From Streptomyces caatingaensis (lineage in GTDB: Bacteria > Actinomycetota > Actinomycetes > Streptomycetales > Streptomycetaceae): a stretch of DNA of 64,000 bases. Both the position numbers and the translations under genes were made by a program. The stretch is taken from assembly GCF_001187435.1 (NCBI RefSeq), contig NZ_LFXA01000009.1, positions 1 to 64,000 of the forward strand, given 5' to 3'. The notes below the pieces were generated by a model. It saw only the letters and a list, made by a program, of their open reading frames with translations. It was not told the DNA's origin and searched no databases. Below are positions 33,587-41,862 of this stretch, piece after piece; within the stretch, counting starts at the first letter, position 1; every line of letters begins with the position of its first letter.

Positions 33587-34858
33587 ATGGCGTACGGGGT
33601 GAGCAGACGGGCGGTGGTCGTCGCCGCGGGGGCGGGGCTGCTGCTCCCGCGGGGCGGGAGCCGGTTCGTACCGCGGCTGCCGGAGCCGGCCGGGCCGCAC
33701 CCGGTCGGGTCCGTCCCGCTGTACCTGGTCGACCGGGCGCGGCACGACCCGTGGGAGGCGGGGATCGCCGTGCGCGAGGTGATGGCGACGGCGTTCTACC
33801 CGGCGCGGACGGTCCGGGGGTTCCCGGCCGGGCGGCAGATGGAGCGGGCCGCGGTGGAGCTGTTCGGGCGGATCGACGTGCCGCTGCACCGGCTGCCGGC
33901 GGCCGGCGTCGACTGGGCGGCGACCGCGTCCCCCGCGCACCCCGGGGCGCCCGCGGCGGGCGGACGGCGGCGTCCCGTCCTGCTGTTCAGCCCCGGCGGC
34001 GCCGAACCGCGCGCCATGGGCACCTCGCTCGCCGCCGAACTGGCGTCCTGGGGGTACGTCGTGGTGGCCCTCGACCATCCGGGCGACGCCAGCGAGGTCG
34101 CCTTCCCGGTGGCCCGGGAGGGCCGTGACATGGTCCGGCCGACCCGGCTCACCCCGGGCGTCGGTACGGCCACCTTCCACACCATGATCGCGGCCCGTGT
34201 CGCCGATCTCCGCTTCGTCCTCGACGAGTTGGCGGCCTTCGCCACCGGGCGGCGCACGGCCGACGCGGCCGGCCGTCCCCTGCCCGACGGCCTCGCCAGG
34301 GCCCTCGACCCGTACCGCGTCGGCCTGTACGGGCATTCCGCCGGCGGAACGGCCGTCACGGAGGCGCTGCGCGGCGACCACCGGGTGCGGGCCGTCGTGA
34401 ACCTGGAGGGGTATCTGGACGACCCCGACGGGGAGTTGTTCCCGGTGGCGCGGGAGGGCGCCGACCGCCCGCTGCTGCTCGCGGGAACGGACGGCTTCGA
34501 CGACGCGCGCTTCGAACGGTCGTGGGGCGCGGTCACGGCCCGCTCGCGGCCGTGGCTCGTGACCCGGCGGCGGATGACGCGCGCCACGCACTGGGTGTTC
34601 AGCGACTACGCGTCGCTCGCCCCGCAGTTGGAGCGCGCCGGACTGATGGCCCCGGAGGCCAGGAGGGCCCTCGTGGGGGCCGTCGGCCCGGAGGAGTCGG
34701 TGCCGCTGCTGCGGCACTGGGTGCGGTCGTTCTTCACGGCGCGGCTGCCCCCGCCCCGGGCGGACGGTACGGTCAGAACGTGTCCGGGCACCACGGCCGG
34801 CGCGACGTCCGCAGCAGCGCGTCCGCCCGGGCCGCCGCCCCGGGGCGTTCCTCGGTGA
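33587..34858 (+). CDS. Exported alpha/beta hydrolase, PAF-acetylhydrolase-like
   Basis: 423 aa from the ATG at 33587, AAGGGAG upstream. N-terminus SRRAVVVAAGAGLLLP is a twin-arginine-like or Sec signal. Hydrolase fold: VLLFSPGGAEPRAMGTSLAAELASWGYVVVALDHPGDAS, nucleophile elbow GLYGHSAGGTAV (Ser), acid near LLLAGTDGFDD and a His in RATHWVFSDYA. This resembles platelet-activating-factor acetylhydrolase II-like lipases. Substrate unknown. The last 29 codons overlap the convergent acetyltransferase by 86 bp and look like read-through of its antisense. Confidence 0.82.
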   Translation: MAYGVSRRAVVVAAGAGLLLPRGGSRFVPRLPEPAGPHPVGSVPLYLVDRARHDPWEAGIAVREVMATAFYPARTVRGFPAGRQMERAAVELFGRIDVPLHRLPAAGVDWAATASPAHPGAPAAGGRRRPVLLFSPGGAEPRAMGTSLAAELASWGYVVVALDHPGDASEVAFPVAREGRDMVRPTRLTPGVGTATFHTMIAARVADLRFVLDELAAFATGRRTADAAGRPLPDGLARALDPYRVGLYGHSAGGTAVTEALRGDHRVRAVVNLEGYLDDPDGELFPVAREGADRPLLLAGTDGFDDARFERSWGAVTARSRPWLVTRRRMTRATHWVFSDYASLAPQLERAGLMAPEARRALVGAVGPEESVPLLRHWVRSFFTARLPPPRADGTVRTCPGTTAGATSAAARPPGPPPRGVPR

Positions 34859-36008
34859 CGAGCCCGAGCGCGGCGAGGCGGACGGCGGACTCGTCGCCGA
34901 GCAGGAGGCGCCCCAACTCGCCCGCACCGAGCGCGAGATCGGCGGTACGGGTGGTCGGCGTGCAGCTCGCGCCGCCCTCCCCGGCGTCCAGGAGCCAGCG
35001 GCCGGCCGCGTACCCGTCCGGGTCGGCGACCTCGACGACGAGCGAGCCGGGGACCGCGTACGTCCGCGCCTCCAGCAGCGCCGGGACGTCCAGCGGGCGC
35101 AGCCACACGAAGTCGGCCTGGACGGTGATGCGCGCCGCCCGCGGATCGGGCAGCAGCAGCGGCAGGACGTCGTCCGGGGCGCGCAGCCCCGTGTCGGCGG
35201 TCATGACCCAGTCGGCCGTCAACAGGAAGTGCCACAGGGCCCGTTCGGCCTGGGGCGTGGCCGCGACGAGGTCGCGCACGCGCGCCGTGTTCTGCGGGCG
35301 CTTCGCGGTCCACACGTCGTCGGCGGTGTAGGTGAGGAGCCCGTCGACGCGGCCGTCCGCCGAGCGGTACAGGACGTGGAACGGCTCCGTCCAGTCGGAG
35401 CGGCGCAGGTCGCCGGTGGCCAGGCGCCACCACCGCTCGTCGCGGTCGACCACGCCGTGCCGCGCGGTGCGCACCCGCTCGTGCAGGGCGGGGGCCAGCT
35501 CGCGCACCGTCGCACCGTCCGCGAAGTCGACCCGGCCGCCGCACGGGGGCGCGCCGTACCGGCGGTCGAGGCCGGTGCGCGCGGTGTCCACCTCCCAGGA
35601 GGCCGCCGAGACGGCCGGGCCGAAGCCGAACCGGCCGTAGATCGGGTACTCGGCCGAGGTCAGCGTCGCGGCGGCGTCCCCGCGCTCCCTGGCCGCGCGC
35701 AGCTCGCGCGCCATCATCCCGCTGAGCAGGCCGCGGCGGCGGTGCGTCGCCGACACCGTCACGTTGGTGACCGCGCTCACCGGGGCCGCCGCGCCGCCGG
35801 GCAGCGTGATCCGCTGCGCGAAGCTGCGGAAGGTGCCCACGCAGCGGCCGTCGTCGAAGGCGCCCTGTGTCCGGGAGAAGTCGATGCCGCCGCGGCGGAG
35901 CTCGACGTCCTCCTTGGAGGCCGTGGCGGAGAGGAGGAAGCCGGTCAGCATGCCGCGCATCCACTCCGCGAGCTCGGTCTCGTCGACGGTCCTTGTGACG
36001 GTGCCCAT
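34773..36008 (-). CDS. Eis-like GNAT N-acetyltransferase
   Basis: 411 aa, ATG start. The acetyl-CoA binding core is VTNVTVSATHRRRGLLSGMMARELRAARERGD with TSAEYPIYGRFGFGPA; a second GNAT-like domain and a C-terminal SCP2-like part follow (AARITVQADFVWLRPLDVPALLEARTY, WLLDAGEG). The last residue is Phe, the usual C-terminal carboxylate donor in Eis. Eis proteins acetylate many amines, including aminoglycosides, in a cytosolic hexamer. A TAGCGT -10 box (complement at 36015-36020) ends 6 nt before ATG, so the mRNA is probably leaderless. Whether it gives resistance is unknown. Confidence 0.9.
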   Translation of the reverse strand: MGTVTRTVDETELAEWMRGMLTGFLLSATASKEDVELRRGGIDFSRTQGAFDDGRCVGTFRSFAQRITLPGGAAAPVSAVTNVTVSATHRRRGLLSGMMARELRAARERGDAAATLTSAEYPIYGRFGFGPAVSAASWEVDTARTGLDRRYGAPPCGGRVDFADGATVRELAPALHERVRTARHGVVDRDERWWRLATGDLRRSDWTEPFHVLYRSADGRVDGLLTYTADDVWTAKRPQNTARVRDLVAATPQAERALWHFLLTADWVMTADTGLRAPDDVLPLLLPDPRAARITVQADFVWLRPLDVPALLEARTYAVPGSLVVEVADPDGYAAGRWLLDAGEGGASCTPTTRTADLALGAGELGRLLLGDESAVRLAALGLVTEERPGAAARADALLRTSRRPWCPDTF

Positions 36009-36063
36009 GGGCGCACGCTAGGAGAGGGGACGAGCCGGGCGCACCTGCTTTTCGCCGCCGCCG

Positions 36064-36660
36064 TCAGGAGAGCAGGTCGTCGACCTGGGCCTCGCCCTCC
36101 CGGTAGCGGCGGGCGATCTCGGCCCCGCAGTCGTCCGCGGTGCGCTGGAGCTGCCGGCGGCGGGCGGAGACGTGCCGCTCGTAGGCGGCCAGGCGGCGCC
36201 GGGCGGCGCGCAGTTCGGAGTCCGTGCGGGCGGCCAGGTCGGACAGGGCGACCTCGGCGAGCATGTCCTCGGCCAGCCGCCGGTACTCCTCCGCGTGCGG
36301 CGTGCCCACCGTCACGTGCCGGGCGGAGGAGCGGTGCGCGGACGGGCCGTCGGCGAGGATCTCCGGCAGCCGGTCCACCAGCGGCTGTTCCGCGCCTTCG
36401 GCGGCCGTGCCGGCCCGCTGCGCCAGCTCGGCCCGGAGGATGTCGATCCGGCCCTGGAGCAGCCGGCGCACATAGCTGAGGTCGGCCTCCTCCTGCCGGG
36501 CCTCCCGGCGCACCGCCCGCACCTCCGCGAGACGGAGCTCGCCGAGGCTGCGTACGGGTACGTCCGCGAGCCGGCCCGAGCGCTGGCTCGGCGGCCTCGC
36601 GTTCAGACTGTCCACGGCGTCCCTGAGCGTCTTGAGGTGGTCCTCGGTCGGTGTGGTCAT
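36064..36660 (-). CDS. rsiG: Anti-sigma factor RsiG (c-di-GMP-binding)
   Basis: 198 aa, ATG start. Two copies of the RsiG signature E(X)3S(X)2R(X)3Q(X)3D are present in full: E58, S62, R65, Q69, D73, and E161, S165, R168, Q172, D176. In S. venezuelae RsiG these two helices bind a c-di-GMP dimer, which arms the protein to sequester the sporulation sigma factor WhiG. The rest is helical, with hydrophobic heptads. It sits 55 bp downstream of the Eis-like gene and diverges from dtd. No WhiG gene is in the window. Identification is from motif spacing, which is exact. Confidence 0.9.
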   Translation of the reverse strand: MTTPTEDHLKTLRDAVDSLNARPPSQRSGRLADVPVRSLGELRLAEVRAVRREARQEEADLSYVRRLLQGRIDILRAELAQRAGTAAEGAEQPLVDRLPEILADGPSAHRSSARHVTVGTPHAEEYRRLAEDMLAEVALSDLAARTDSELRAARRRLAAYERHVSARRRQLQRTADDCGAEIARRYREGEAQVDDLLS

Positions 36661-36805
36661 GCGGCTCCGTCCCCTCGCGCGCCGGGTGCGAACGCGTCGC
36701 TCCGCACGTCGCGTCGCTTGCACGCATCGTGCCACTGCCCCCGGCCCGGCCGCAGGACGTCTCCACCCGAACGGCCCCGAAGGGACGGCGGGCATGATGG
36801 ACCGC

Positions 36806-37231
36806 ATGCGTGCAGTGGTGCAGAGGGTGAACGGGGCTTCGGTCGTGGTCGACGGCCGGACGGTCGGCGAGATCGTGGGGGAGGGGCTGTGCGTGCTGGT
36901 CGGGGTGACGCACGACGACACCCCGGAGGAGGCGGCGCGGCTCGCCCGCAAGCTCTGGTCCCTGCGGATCCTCGCCGACGAGAAGTCGTGTTCGGACGTG
37001 GGGGCTCCGCTCCTCGTCATCTCCCAGTTCACGCTTTACGGTGACGCGCGCAAGGGACGGCGGCCCACGTGGAACGCGGCGGCGCCCAGCCCTGTCGCCG
37101 AGCCGCTCGTCGACGAGGTCGTGGCGGGGCTGCGGGCGCTGGGGGCGCGGGTGGAGACGGGGGTCTTCGGCGCCGACATGAAGGTGTCGCTGACGAACGA
37201 CGGCCCGTTCACGGTGCTGCTGGAGGTGTGA
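36806..37231 (+). CDS. dtd: D-aminoacyl-tRNA deacylase
   Basis: 141 aa, ATG start at 36806. Matches DTD in full: [21 protein letters not shown] at the start, [19 protein letters not shown] (the SQFTL motif with catalytic Thr) and [15 protein letters not shown] (Gly-cisPro-type end). It removes D-amino acids, and glycine mischarged on tRNA-Ala, in the cytoplasm. Length is normal. Diverges from rsiG with 145 bp between. Confidence 0.95.
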   Translation: MRAVVQRVNGASVVVDGRTVGEIVGEGLCVLVGVTHDDTPEEAARLARKLWSLRILADEKSCSDVGAPLLVISQFTLYGDARKGRRPTWNAAAPSPVAEPLVDEVVAGLRALGARVETGVFGADMKVSLTNDGPFTVLLEV

Positions 37232-37240
37232 GGGGGCATC

Positions 37241-37279
37241 GGGCGCCGGACGGGCCGATGTGCGGCCCGTCCCGCGCCC
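37241..37279. terminator. Bidirectional hairpin between dtd and ygfZ
   Basis: GGGCGCCGGACGGGCC (37241-37256) and GGCCCGTCCCGCGCCC (37264-37279): 16-bp stem with one mismatch, between convergent genes. It uses the same GCGCCGGACGGGC unit as the repeats at 22631 and 22724. Confidence 0.7.
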
Positions 37280-37307
37280 GAGGACACCCCAGCGCGGAGC
37301 GCGGCGG

Positions 37308-38288
37308 CTACGGCTCGACCACGACCTCCTGCGACGCCGCCGTGGACTCGCCCACGAGGAGCGGCGCGTCCACGGGAACGTTGCGCTTGACGAGCGCGAG
37401 CGCGATCGGACCCAGCTCGTGGTGGCGCGCGGACGTCGTCAGGAAGCCGATCTGCCGCCCCTCGGGCCCGTCCGAGGCGAGACGGACCGGCGTGCCGTGC
37501 GCCGGCAGCCGCACCTCGCTCCCGTCGAGGTGGAGGAAGACCAGCCGCCGCGGCGGCTTGCCCAGGTTCTGGACGCGGGCGACCGTCTCCTGCCCCCGGT
37601 AGCAGCCCTTGTGCAGATGGACCGCGGTGCCGATCAGCCCCACCTCGTGGGGGATCGTCCGGTGGTCGGTCTCCAGCCCCAGCCGCGGCCGCCGCGCCTC
37701 GACCCGCAGCGCCTCGTGGGCGAGCACACCGATCGCGGGGCCGTGCCCGTCCGCGAAGGACGCGAGCCGCTCGCGCGGCAGGAAGAGGTCCCGCCCGTAC
37801 GAGGTCTCGCGGACGACGACGTCCTCGGGGGAGGGCGCGATGGAGCCGGCCGGCAGGTGGACGACCGCGAACTCGTCCGTCCGGTCGGCCACCTCCACCC
37901 GGTAGAAGAACTTCATGCTCTCCAGATAGGCGGTCAGCGCCTCCTGCGTGCCCGGCTCGACGTGCGCCCAGATCGTCTCCCCGTCGTCGACGAGGTACAG
38001 CGCGTGCTCGATGTGGCCGTTGCCGGTGAGGATCAGCGCGTCCGTCGCCTGCCCGGGCGGCAGCTCCGTGACGTGCTGGGTGATCAGCAGGTGGAGCCAG
38101 CTCAGCCGCTCGGGCCCGGAGACGGTGACCACCCCGCGGTGGGAGAGGTCGACGAAGCCCGAACCGTCGGCGAGGGCGCGCTGTTCGCGGAACAGGTCGC
38201 CGTAGTGCGCGGCGACGCCTTCGTCCGGGCCCTCGGCGGGGACGGCGCCGGGCAGCGACAACAGAGGGCTCTTCGATTGACGCAGCAT
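37308..38288 (-). CDS. ygfZ: Folate-binding protein YgfZ
   Basis: 326 aa, ATG start. GcvT-like fold with the YgfZ signature KGCYRGQETVARVQNLG, whose Cys is functionally important. YgfZ/IBA57 proteins use tetrahydrofolate in the repair or assembly of Fe-S enzymes. A TAGGCT -10 box (complement at 38295-38300) lies 6 nt from the ATG and overlaps the nur stop, so this gene has its own leaderless promoter besides read-through from nur. Confidence 0.92.
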   Translation of the reverse strand: MLRQSKSPLLSLPGAVPAEGPDEGVAAHYGDLFREQRALADGSGFVDLSHRGVVTVSGPERLSWLHLLITQHVTELPPGQATDALILTGNGHIEHALYLVDDGETIWAHVEPGTQEALTAYLESMKFFYRVEVADRTDEFAVVHLPAGSIAPSPEDVVVRETSYGRDLFLPRERLASFADGHGPAIGVLAHEALRVEARRPRLGLETDHRTIPHEVGLIGTAVHLHKGCYRGQETVARVQNLGKPPRRLVFLHLDGSEVRLPAHGTPVRLASDGPEGRQIGFLTTSARHHELGPIALALVKRNVPVDAPLLVGESTAASQEVVVEP

Positions 38289-38297
38289 GCGCCCAGC

Positions 38298-38735
38298 CTA
38301 CGACCCGGCGGAACCGTCCCCCGGCGCGCAGGAGGAGCACCGGCCGAAGATCGCGAAGTGCTTCATGTCCGTGTCGAAGCCGAACTGCTCGCGCAGCCGC
38401 GCGGTGAAGGCGTCGGCCACGGACAGGTCCGCCTCGATCACCCCGGTGCAGTCCCGGCAGACCAGGTGTATGTGGTCGTGCCGGTCGGCGAGGTGGTAGG
38501 TGGGGGCGCCGTGCCCGAGGTGGGCGTGGCTGACCAGGCCCAGCTCCTCCAGCAGCTCCAGCGTGCGGTAGACGGTGGAGATGTTGACGCCGCCCGCGGT
38601 CTTCCTGACCTCGGTGAGGATGTCGTCCGGCGTCGCGTGCTCCAGCCGGTCCACCGCCTCCAGCACGAGCTGGCGCTGCGGGGTCAGCCGGTAGCCGCGC
38701 CTGCGGAGATCGCTCTGCCAGTCGGTGTCCACCAC
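38298..38735 (-). CDS. nur: Fur-family nickel regulator Nur
   Basis: 145 aa, GTG start (two tandem GTG codons). Fur family: RRGYRLTPQRQLVLEAVD, NISTVYRTLELLEELGLVSHAHLGHG wing, HDHIHLVCRDC metal-site His/Cys and CSSC near the end. The sequence fits the streptomycete Nur subgroup (S. coelicolor SCO4179, recalled), which with Ni(II) represses nickel uptake and sodF. A TAGACT -10 box (complement at 38742-38747) 6 nt before GTG makes the mRNA leaderless. The riboswitch-led ABC genes end 39 bp upstream. Confidence 0.88.
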   Translation of the reverse strand: MVDTDWQSDLRRRGYRLTPQRQLVLEAVDRLEHATPDDILTEVRKTAGGVNISTVYRTLELLEELGLVSHAHLGHGAPTYHLADRHDHIHLVCRDCTGVIEADLSVADAFTARLREQFGFDTDMKHFAIFGRCSSCAPGDGSAGS

Positions 38736-38774
38736 ACGACCAGTCTAGGCGGGGCGGGGGCTTCCGGGCTCCGG

Positions 38775-39800
38775 TCAGGAGGCGCGGACTCCCTTCAGAT
38801 AGCGCGCCAGGGCCGCGATGGCGTCCGGGTTGCGCGGGCTCTCGACGAGGTCGACGTAGTCCAGCACGAAGATCCGCTTGTTCTTGATCGCGGGGACGTC
38901 CTTCAGCGGCGGGTAGGAGAGCAGGAAGTCCTTCTTCCGCTCGCCGTTCACGTCCCCGTAGTTGTTGATCACGATGACGTCGGGGCGGCGCTCGACGACC
39001 GTCTCCCAGCTGACCGTCGTCCAGGTGTCCTTGAGGTCGGCCATCACGTGGTCGCCGCCGGCCTTGGTGATGATGTCGTGCGGGCCGGCGAAGGCGCCGG
39101 AGGTGAAGGGCTTGTCGCGGCCGTCGTCGTAGAGGAAGACGCGCGGCCGCTTGCCGTCCCGGGGGATGCCCGCCTGCGCGTCCGCGACCTTCTTCTTGAA
39201 AGCGGCGACGAGCTCCGCCGCCCGGTCCTCCACGTCGAAGATCTTCCCGAGCGTGGTGAGGTCGGTGTACAGCGCCTCCAGCGGCGGCATCACGCCCCGC
39301 TCGTTGCCGGCGCCGCTGCGGCAGGACTCGGTGAGGACGTACGAGCCGATGCCCAGCTTCTTCAGCGACGCGGGGGTGAAGTCGGTGCCCTCGCCGAAGC
39401 CGTAGTTCCAGCCGGCGAAGACGAGGTCCGCCTTCGCGTCGAGCACCAGCTCCTTGTTGATCTGCTTCTTGGACAGCCACTTGACCTTGTCGTAGCCGTC
39501 CTTCCACGGGACGTCGGCCGTGCGGCTCGTCCGGTAGTCCGGCGCCACGTAGCCGGCCATGTGCTTCTCCAGCCCCAGCGCGAACATGATCTCGGCGATG
39601 CCGACGTCGTTGGTGACCACGCGCTGCGGGGCCTTGTCGTACGTCGTCCTCACCCCGCAGTTGGAGACGGTGACGGGGTAGTGGCCGGACGCCTCGGACT
39701 CGTCCTTCGCCTCCCCGACCTTGGCGCCGCAGCCGGCCAGGGCGGCGACGACGATCAGTGCTACGGCGGTACGGGCGGTGCGCATCGTGGTGGTCCTCAT
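38775..39800 (-). CDS. ABC importer substrate-binding lipoprotein (corrinoid type)
   Basis: About 341 aa. The start at 39800 overlaps the ATPase stop (ATGA); MRTAR at 39785 is possible. Lipobox VAALAGC, Cys24. BtuF/FepB-like type III binding fold: QRVVTNDVGIAEIMFALGLEKHMAGYV, ADLVFAGWNYGFGEG, RPDVIVINNYGDVN. The start VTVSNCG followed by helical-backbone SBP matches the subgroup once labelled F420-0 transporter. Because the operon is led by a cobalamin riboswitch, the ligand is more likely cobalamin, a precursor, or cobalt chelate. Delivers it to the permease outside the membrane. Confidence 0.87.
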   Translation of the reverse strand: MRTTTMRTARTAVALIVVAALAGCGAKVGEAKDESEASGHYPVTVSNCGVRTTYDKAPQRVVTNDVGIAEIMFALGLEKHMAGYVAPDYRTSRTADVPWKDGYDKVKWLSKKQINKELVLDAKADLVFAGWNYGFGEGTDFTPASLKKLGIGSYVLTESCRSGAGNERGVMPPLEALYTDLTTLGKIFDVEDRAAELVAAFKKKVADAQAGIPRDGKRPRVFLYDDGRDKPFTSGAFAGPHDIITKAGGDHVMADLKDTWTTVSWETVVERRPDVIVINNYGDVNGERKKDFLLSYPPLKDVPAIKNKRIFVLDYVDLVESPRNPDAIAALARYLKGVRAS

Positions 39801-40567
39801 CGGGGGAGACGGTCGAAGAGCAGCTGGGGCGTGCCGGTTTCGGGGTGGGGCACGCGGTGCGCGCGGACGCCGAAGACGTCGGCCAGCAGCCCGGGGGTGA
39901 GCACCTCGCCGGGCGGGCCGGACGCGACGAGGCGGCCGCCGGCGACGACGTGCAGGACGTCGCAGTGGGTGGCGGCCAGGTTGAGGTCGTGCAGCGCGGC
40001 CAGCACGGTGAGCCCGGACTCCCGCACGAGCCCGAGGACGTCGAGCTGCTGGCCGATGTCCAGGTGGTTGGTCGGCTCGTCCAGGACCAGCACCCGCGGC
40101 TGCTGGGCCAGGGCGCGGGCGATGAGCACCCGCTGCTTCTCGCCGCCGGAGAGGGTGAGGAAGCCGCGGTCGGCGAGGTGCGCGGCGCCGACCCGTTCGA
40201 GGGCGGACGCGCAGACCTCCCGGTCCTCGCGGGTCGTCCGCGCGGCCGCCCGCTGGTGCGGCAGCCGGCCCATGGCGACGATCTCGGCGACGGTGAAGTC
40301 GAATTCGCTCCCCGACTCCTGCGGCAGGGCGGCCAGCCGGCGCGCCCCCTCGCGGGCGTCGAGGGCGTGCAGGTCGTCGCCGTCCAGCAGCACCCGCCCG
40401 TGTGTGGGCCGCAGCGCGCGGTAGACGCAGCGCAGCAGGGTGGACTTGCCGCTGCCGTTGGGTCCGACGACCCCGGCGAACTCCCCGTCGCCCACGCGCA
40501 GTTCGAGGTCGCGGACGAGCCGGGCGCCGGCGACCTCGACGGACAGGGCCTCGACGTCGACGCGCAT
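39797..40567 (-). CDS. ABC importer ATPase (BtuD/FecE-like)
   Basis: 256 aa, ATG start in a TGATG overlap with the permease stop. Walker A GPNGSGKST, Q-loop ALPQESGSEFDFTVAEIVAMGR, signature LSGGEKQRV, Walker B RVLVLDEPTNHLD, switch His LAALHDLNLAATHCD. The FecE/BtuD subfamily energises B12- and siderophore-type importers. Overlap on both sides shows a tight three-gene operon. Confidence 0.94.
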   Translation of the reverse strand: MRVDVEALSVEVAGARLVRDLELRVGDGEFAGVVGPNGSGKSTLLRCVYRALRPTHGRVLLDGDDLHALDAREGARRLAALPQESGSEFDFTVAEIVAMGRLPHQRAAARTTREDREVCASALERVGAAHLADRGFLTLSGGEKQRVLIARALAQQPRVLVLDEPTNHLDIGQQLDVLGLVRESGLTVLAALHDLNLAATHCDVLHVVAGGRLVASGPPGEVLTPGLLADVFGVRAHRVPHPETGTPQLLFDRLPR

Positions 40568-41625
40568 CAGGCACCCCCGAAGACGTAGCCGCGGCGCCGC
40601 ATCAGCACCACGAAGCAGGGCACCCCGATCACCGACGTGATCACCCCGACGGGCAGTTCGACGGGCGCCAGCAGCAGCCGGGAGATGACGTCCACCCACA
40701 CCAGCAGCACCGCGCCCATCAGCGGCGCGACGGCCAGCACCCGGCGGTGGTCGGCGCCGACCAGCATCCGGGCGGCGTGCGGGACCATCAGGCCGACGAA
40801 CCCGATCGCGCCGCTGACCGCCACCACGGCCCCGGTGACGGCCGCCACGACGACGAACAGCACCCGGCGCCGCCGCTCGGGGTCCACGCCCAGCGCGGAG
40901 GACGTCTCGTCGCCCATGGCCAGGACGTTCAGCCCGCGGGCGGAGCGGAAGAGGTAGCCGAGGCCGGCCGCGACGGCCGCGGCGGCCAGCGGCACGGACT
41001 GCCAGCTCGCCCCGCCGAGGCTGCCGAGCAGCCACATCATCGCGGAGCGGGCGGCCTCGCCGCGGTCGGCGCCGAAGACCATCAGCGCGGTGATCGCGGA
41101 GAAGCCGTAGTACATGGCCGTGCCGGTGAGCACCAGCCGCAGCGGCGTCAGCCCGTGCCGGGTGCGGGCCGCCGCGTACACGAGGACCATCGCGGCGAGC
41201 GCCGAGGCGAAGGCGGCGCCGGACAGCGCCCAGACGCCGAGCGAGCCGAGCGCGCCGAAGAGGAGCACCGCGTTGGCGCCGACGGCGGCGCCGGAGGAGA
41301 TGCCGAGGACGAACGGGTCGGCGAGCGCGTTGCGCACCAGCGCCTGGGTCGCGACGCCGACGGCCGACAGGCCCGCGCCGACGACGGCGGCCAGCAGGGC
41401 CCGCGGGAAGCGCAGTTCCCACACGATGGTGTAGGCGGAGGTCTCGTCCGCGGATATCTCGCCGCCGGTCAGCCCCGCGCGCAGATAGCGCAGGACGTCG
41501 CCCCAGCCGATGCCCGAGGAGCCGAGGGCCACGCAGCAGAGCAGGGAGACCAGCAGGGCGAGGCCCAGCCCGGTCACCAGGGGTGGCAGCGGCAGCCGCC
41601 GGGAGGGGGCCGTCGTGGGTTGCAC
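40567..41625 (-). CDS. ABC importer permease (BtuC/FecCD-like)
   Basis: 352 aa from the GTG at 41625, with GGAAGG about 10 nt upstream; the reading continues farther 5' but into the riboswitch tail. FecCD family: ten hydrophobic helices, AGLSAVGVATQALVRNALADPFVLGISSGAAVGA, GAIGFVGLMVPHAARMLVGADHR and the C-terminal LPVGVITSVIGVPCFVVLMRRR motif. Forms a homodimeric channel with the ATPase for a corrinoid-like ligand. First gene after the riboswitch. Confidence 0.93.
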   Translation of the reverse strand: MQPTTAPSRRLPLPPLVTGLGLALLVSLLCCVALGSSGIGWGDVLRYLRAGLTGGEISADETSAYTIVWELRFPRALLAAVVGAGLSAVGVATQALVRNALADPFVLGISSGAAVGANAVLLFGALGSLGVWALSGAAFASALAAMVLVYAAARTRHGLTPLRLVLTGTAMYYGFSAITALMVFGADRGEAARSAMMWLLGSLGGASWQSVPLAAAAVAAGLGYLFRSARGLNVLAMGDETSSALGVDPERRRRVLFVVVAAVTGAVVAVSGAIGFVGLMVPHAARMLVGADHRRVLAVAPLMGAVLLVWVDVISRLLLAPVELPVGVITSVIGVPCFVVLMRRRGYVFGGA

Positions 41626-41699
41626 GGGGGTGGTGCCTTCCGCCTCGGGCCGTGGGCCTGGGCGGTACGGCGTACGTACCGAGGAGCGCCCCGCGCCGT

Positions 41700-41855
41700 G
41701 AGCCCGCGGGGGCCTCCCCTCGCAGTCCACGGCGAGTTGTCAGGAGCTGACGCCGCCGCGGGTGATCGGGCTCGCGAAGCGGACGCTTCGCTTACCGTTG
41801 CGGGTCAGCGCCGGACTCTCACCGGACTTCCCCCGCGGGGCGCTGGTCGGGCGGC
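41700..41855 (-). ncRNA. Cobalamin riboswitch
   Basis: On the minus strand the conserved core reads GGGGAAGTCCGGTGAGAGTCC and then GGCGCTGACCCGCAACGGTA (positions about 41834-41795), matching the AdoCbl consensus GGGAA..GGTG.AA.TCC and GCTG.CCCGCAACTGT. A GTCAG-type segment with CTCCTGAC follows near 41752-41740. It lies between the nitrobindin-like gene and the permease start, so cobalamin would lower importer synthesis. The 3' boundary and exact expression platform are approximate. Confidence 0.88.
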
Positions 41856-41862
41856 CGTCGGG

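Noticed and set aside
30926..34927. 1333-aa minus-strand open frame
   Set aside because: Crosses five genes on both strands; composition is a shadow, no domain recognised.
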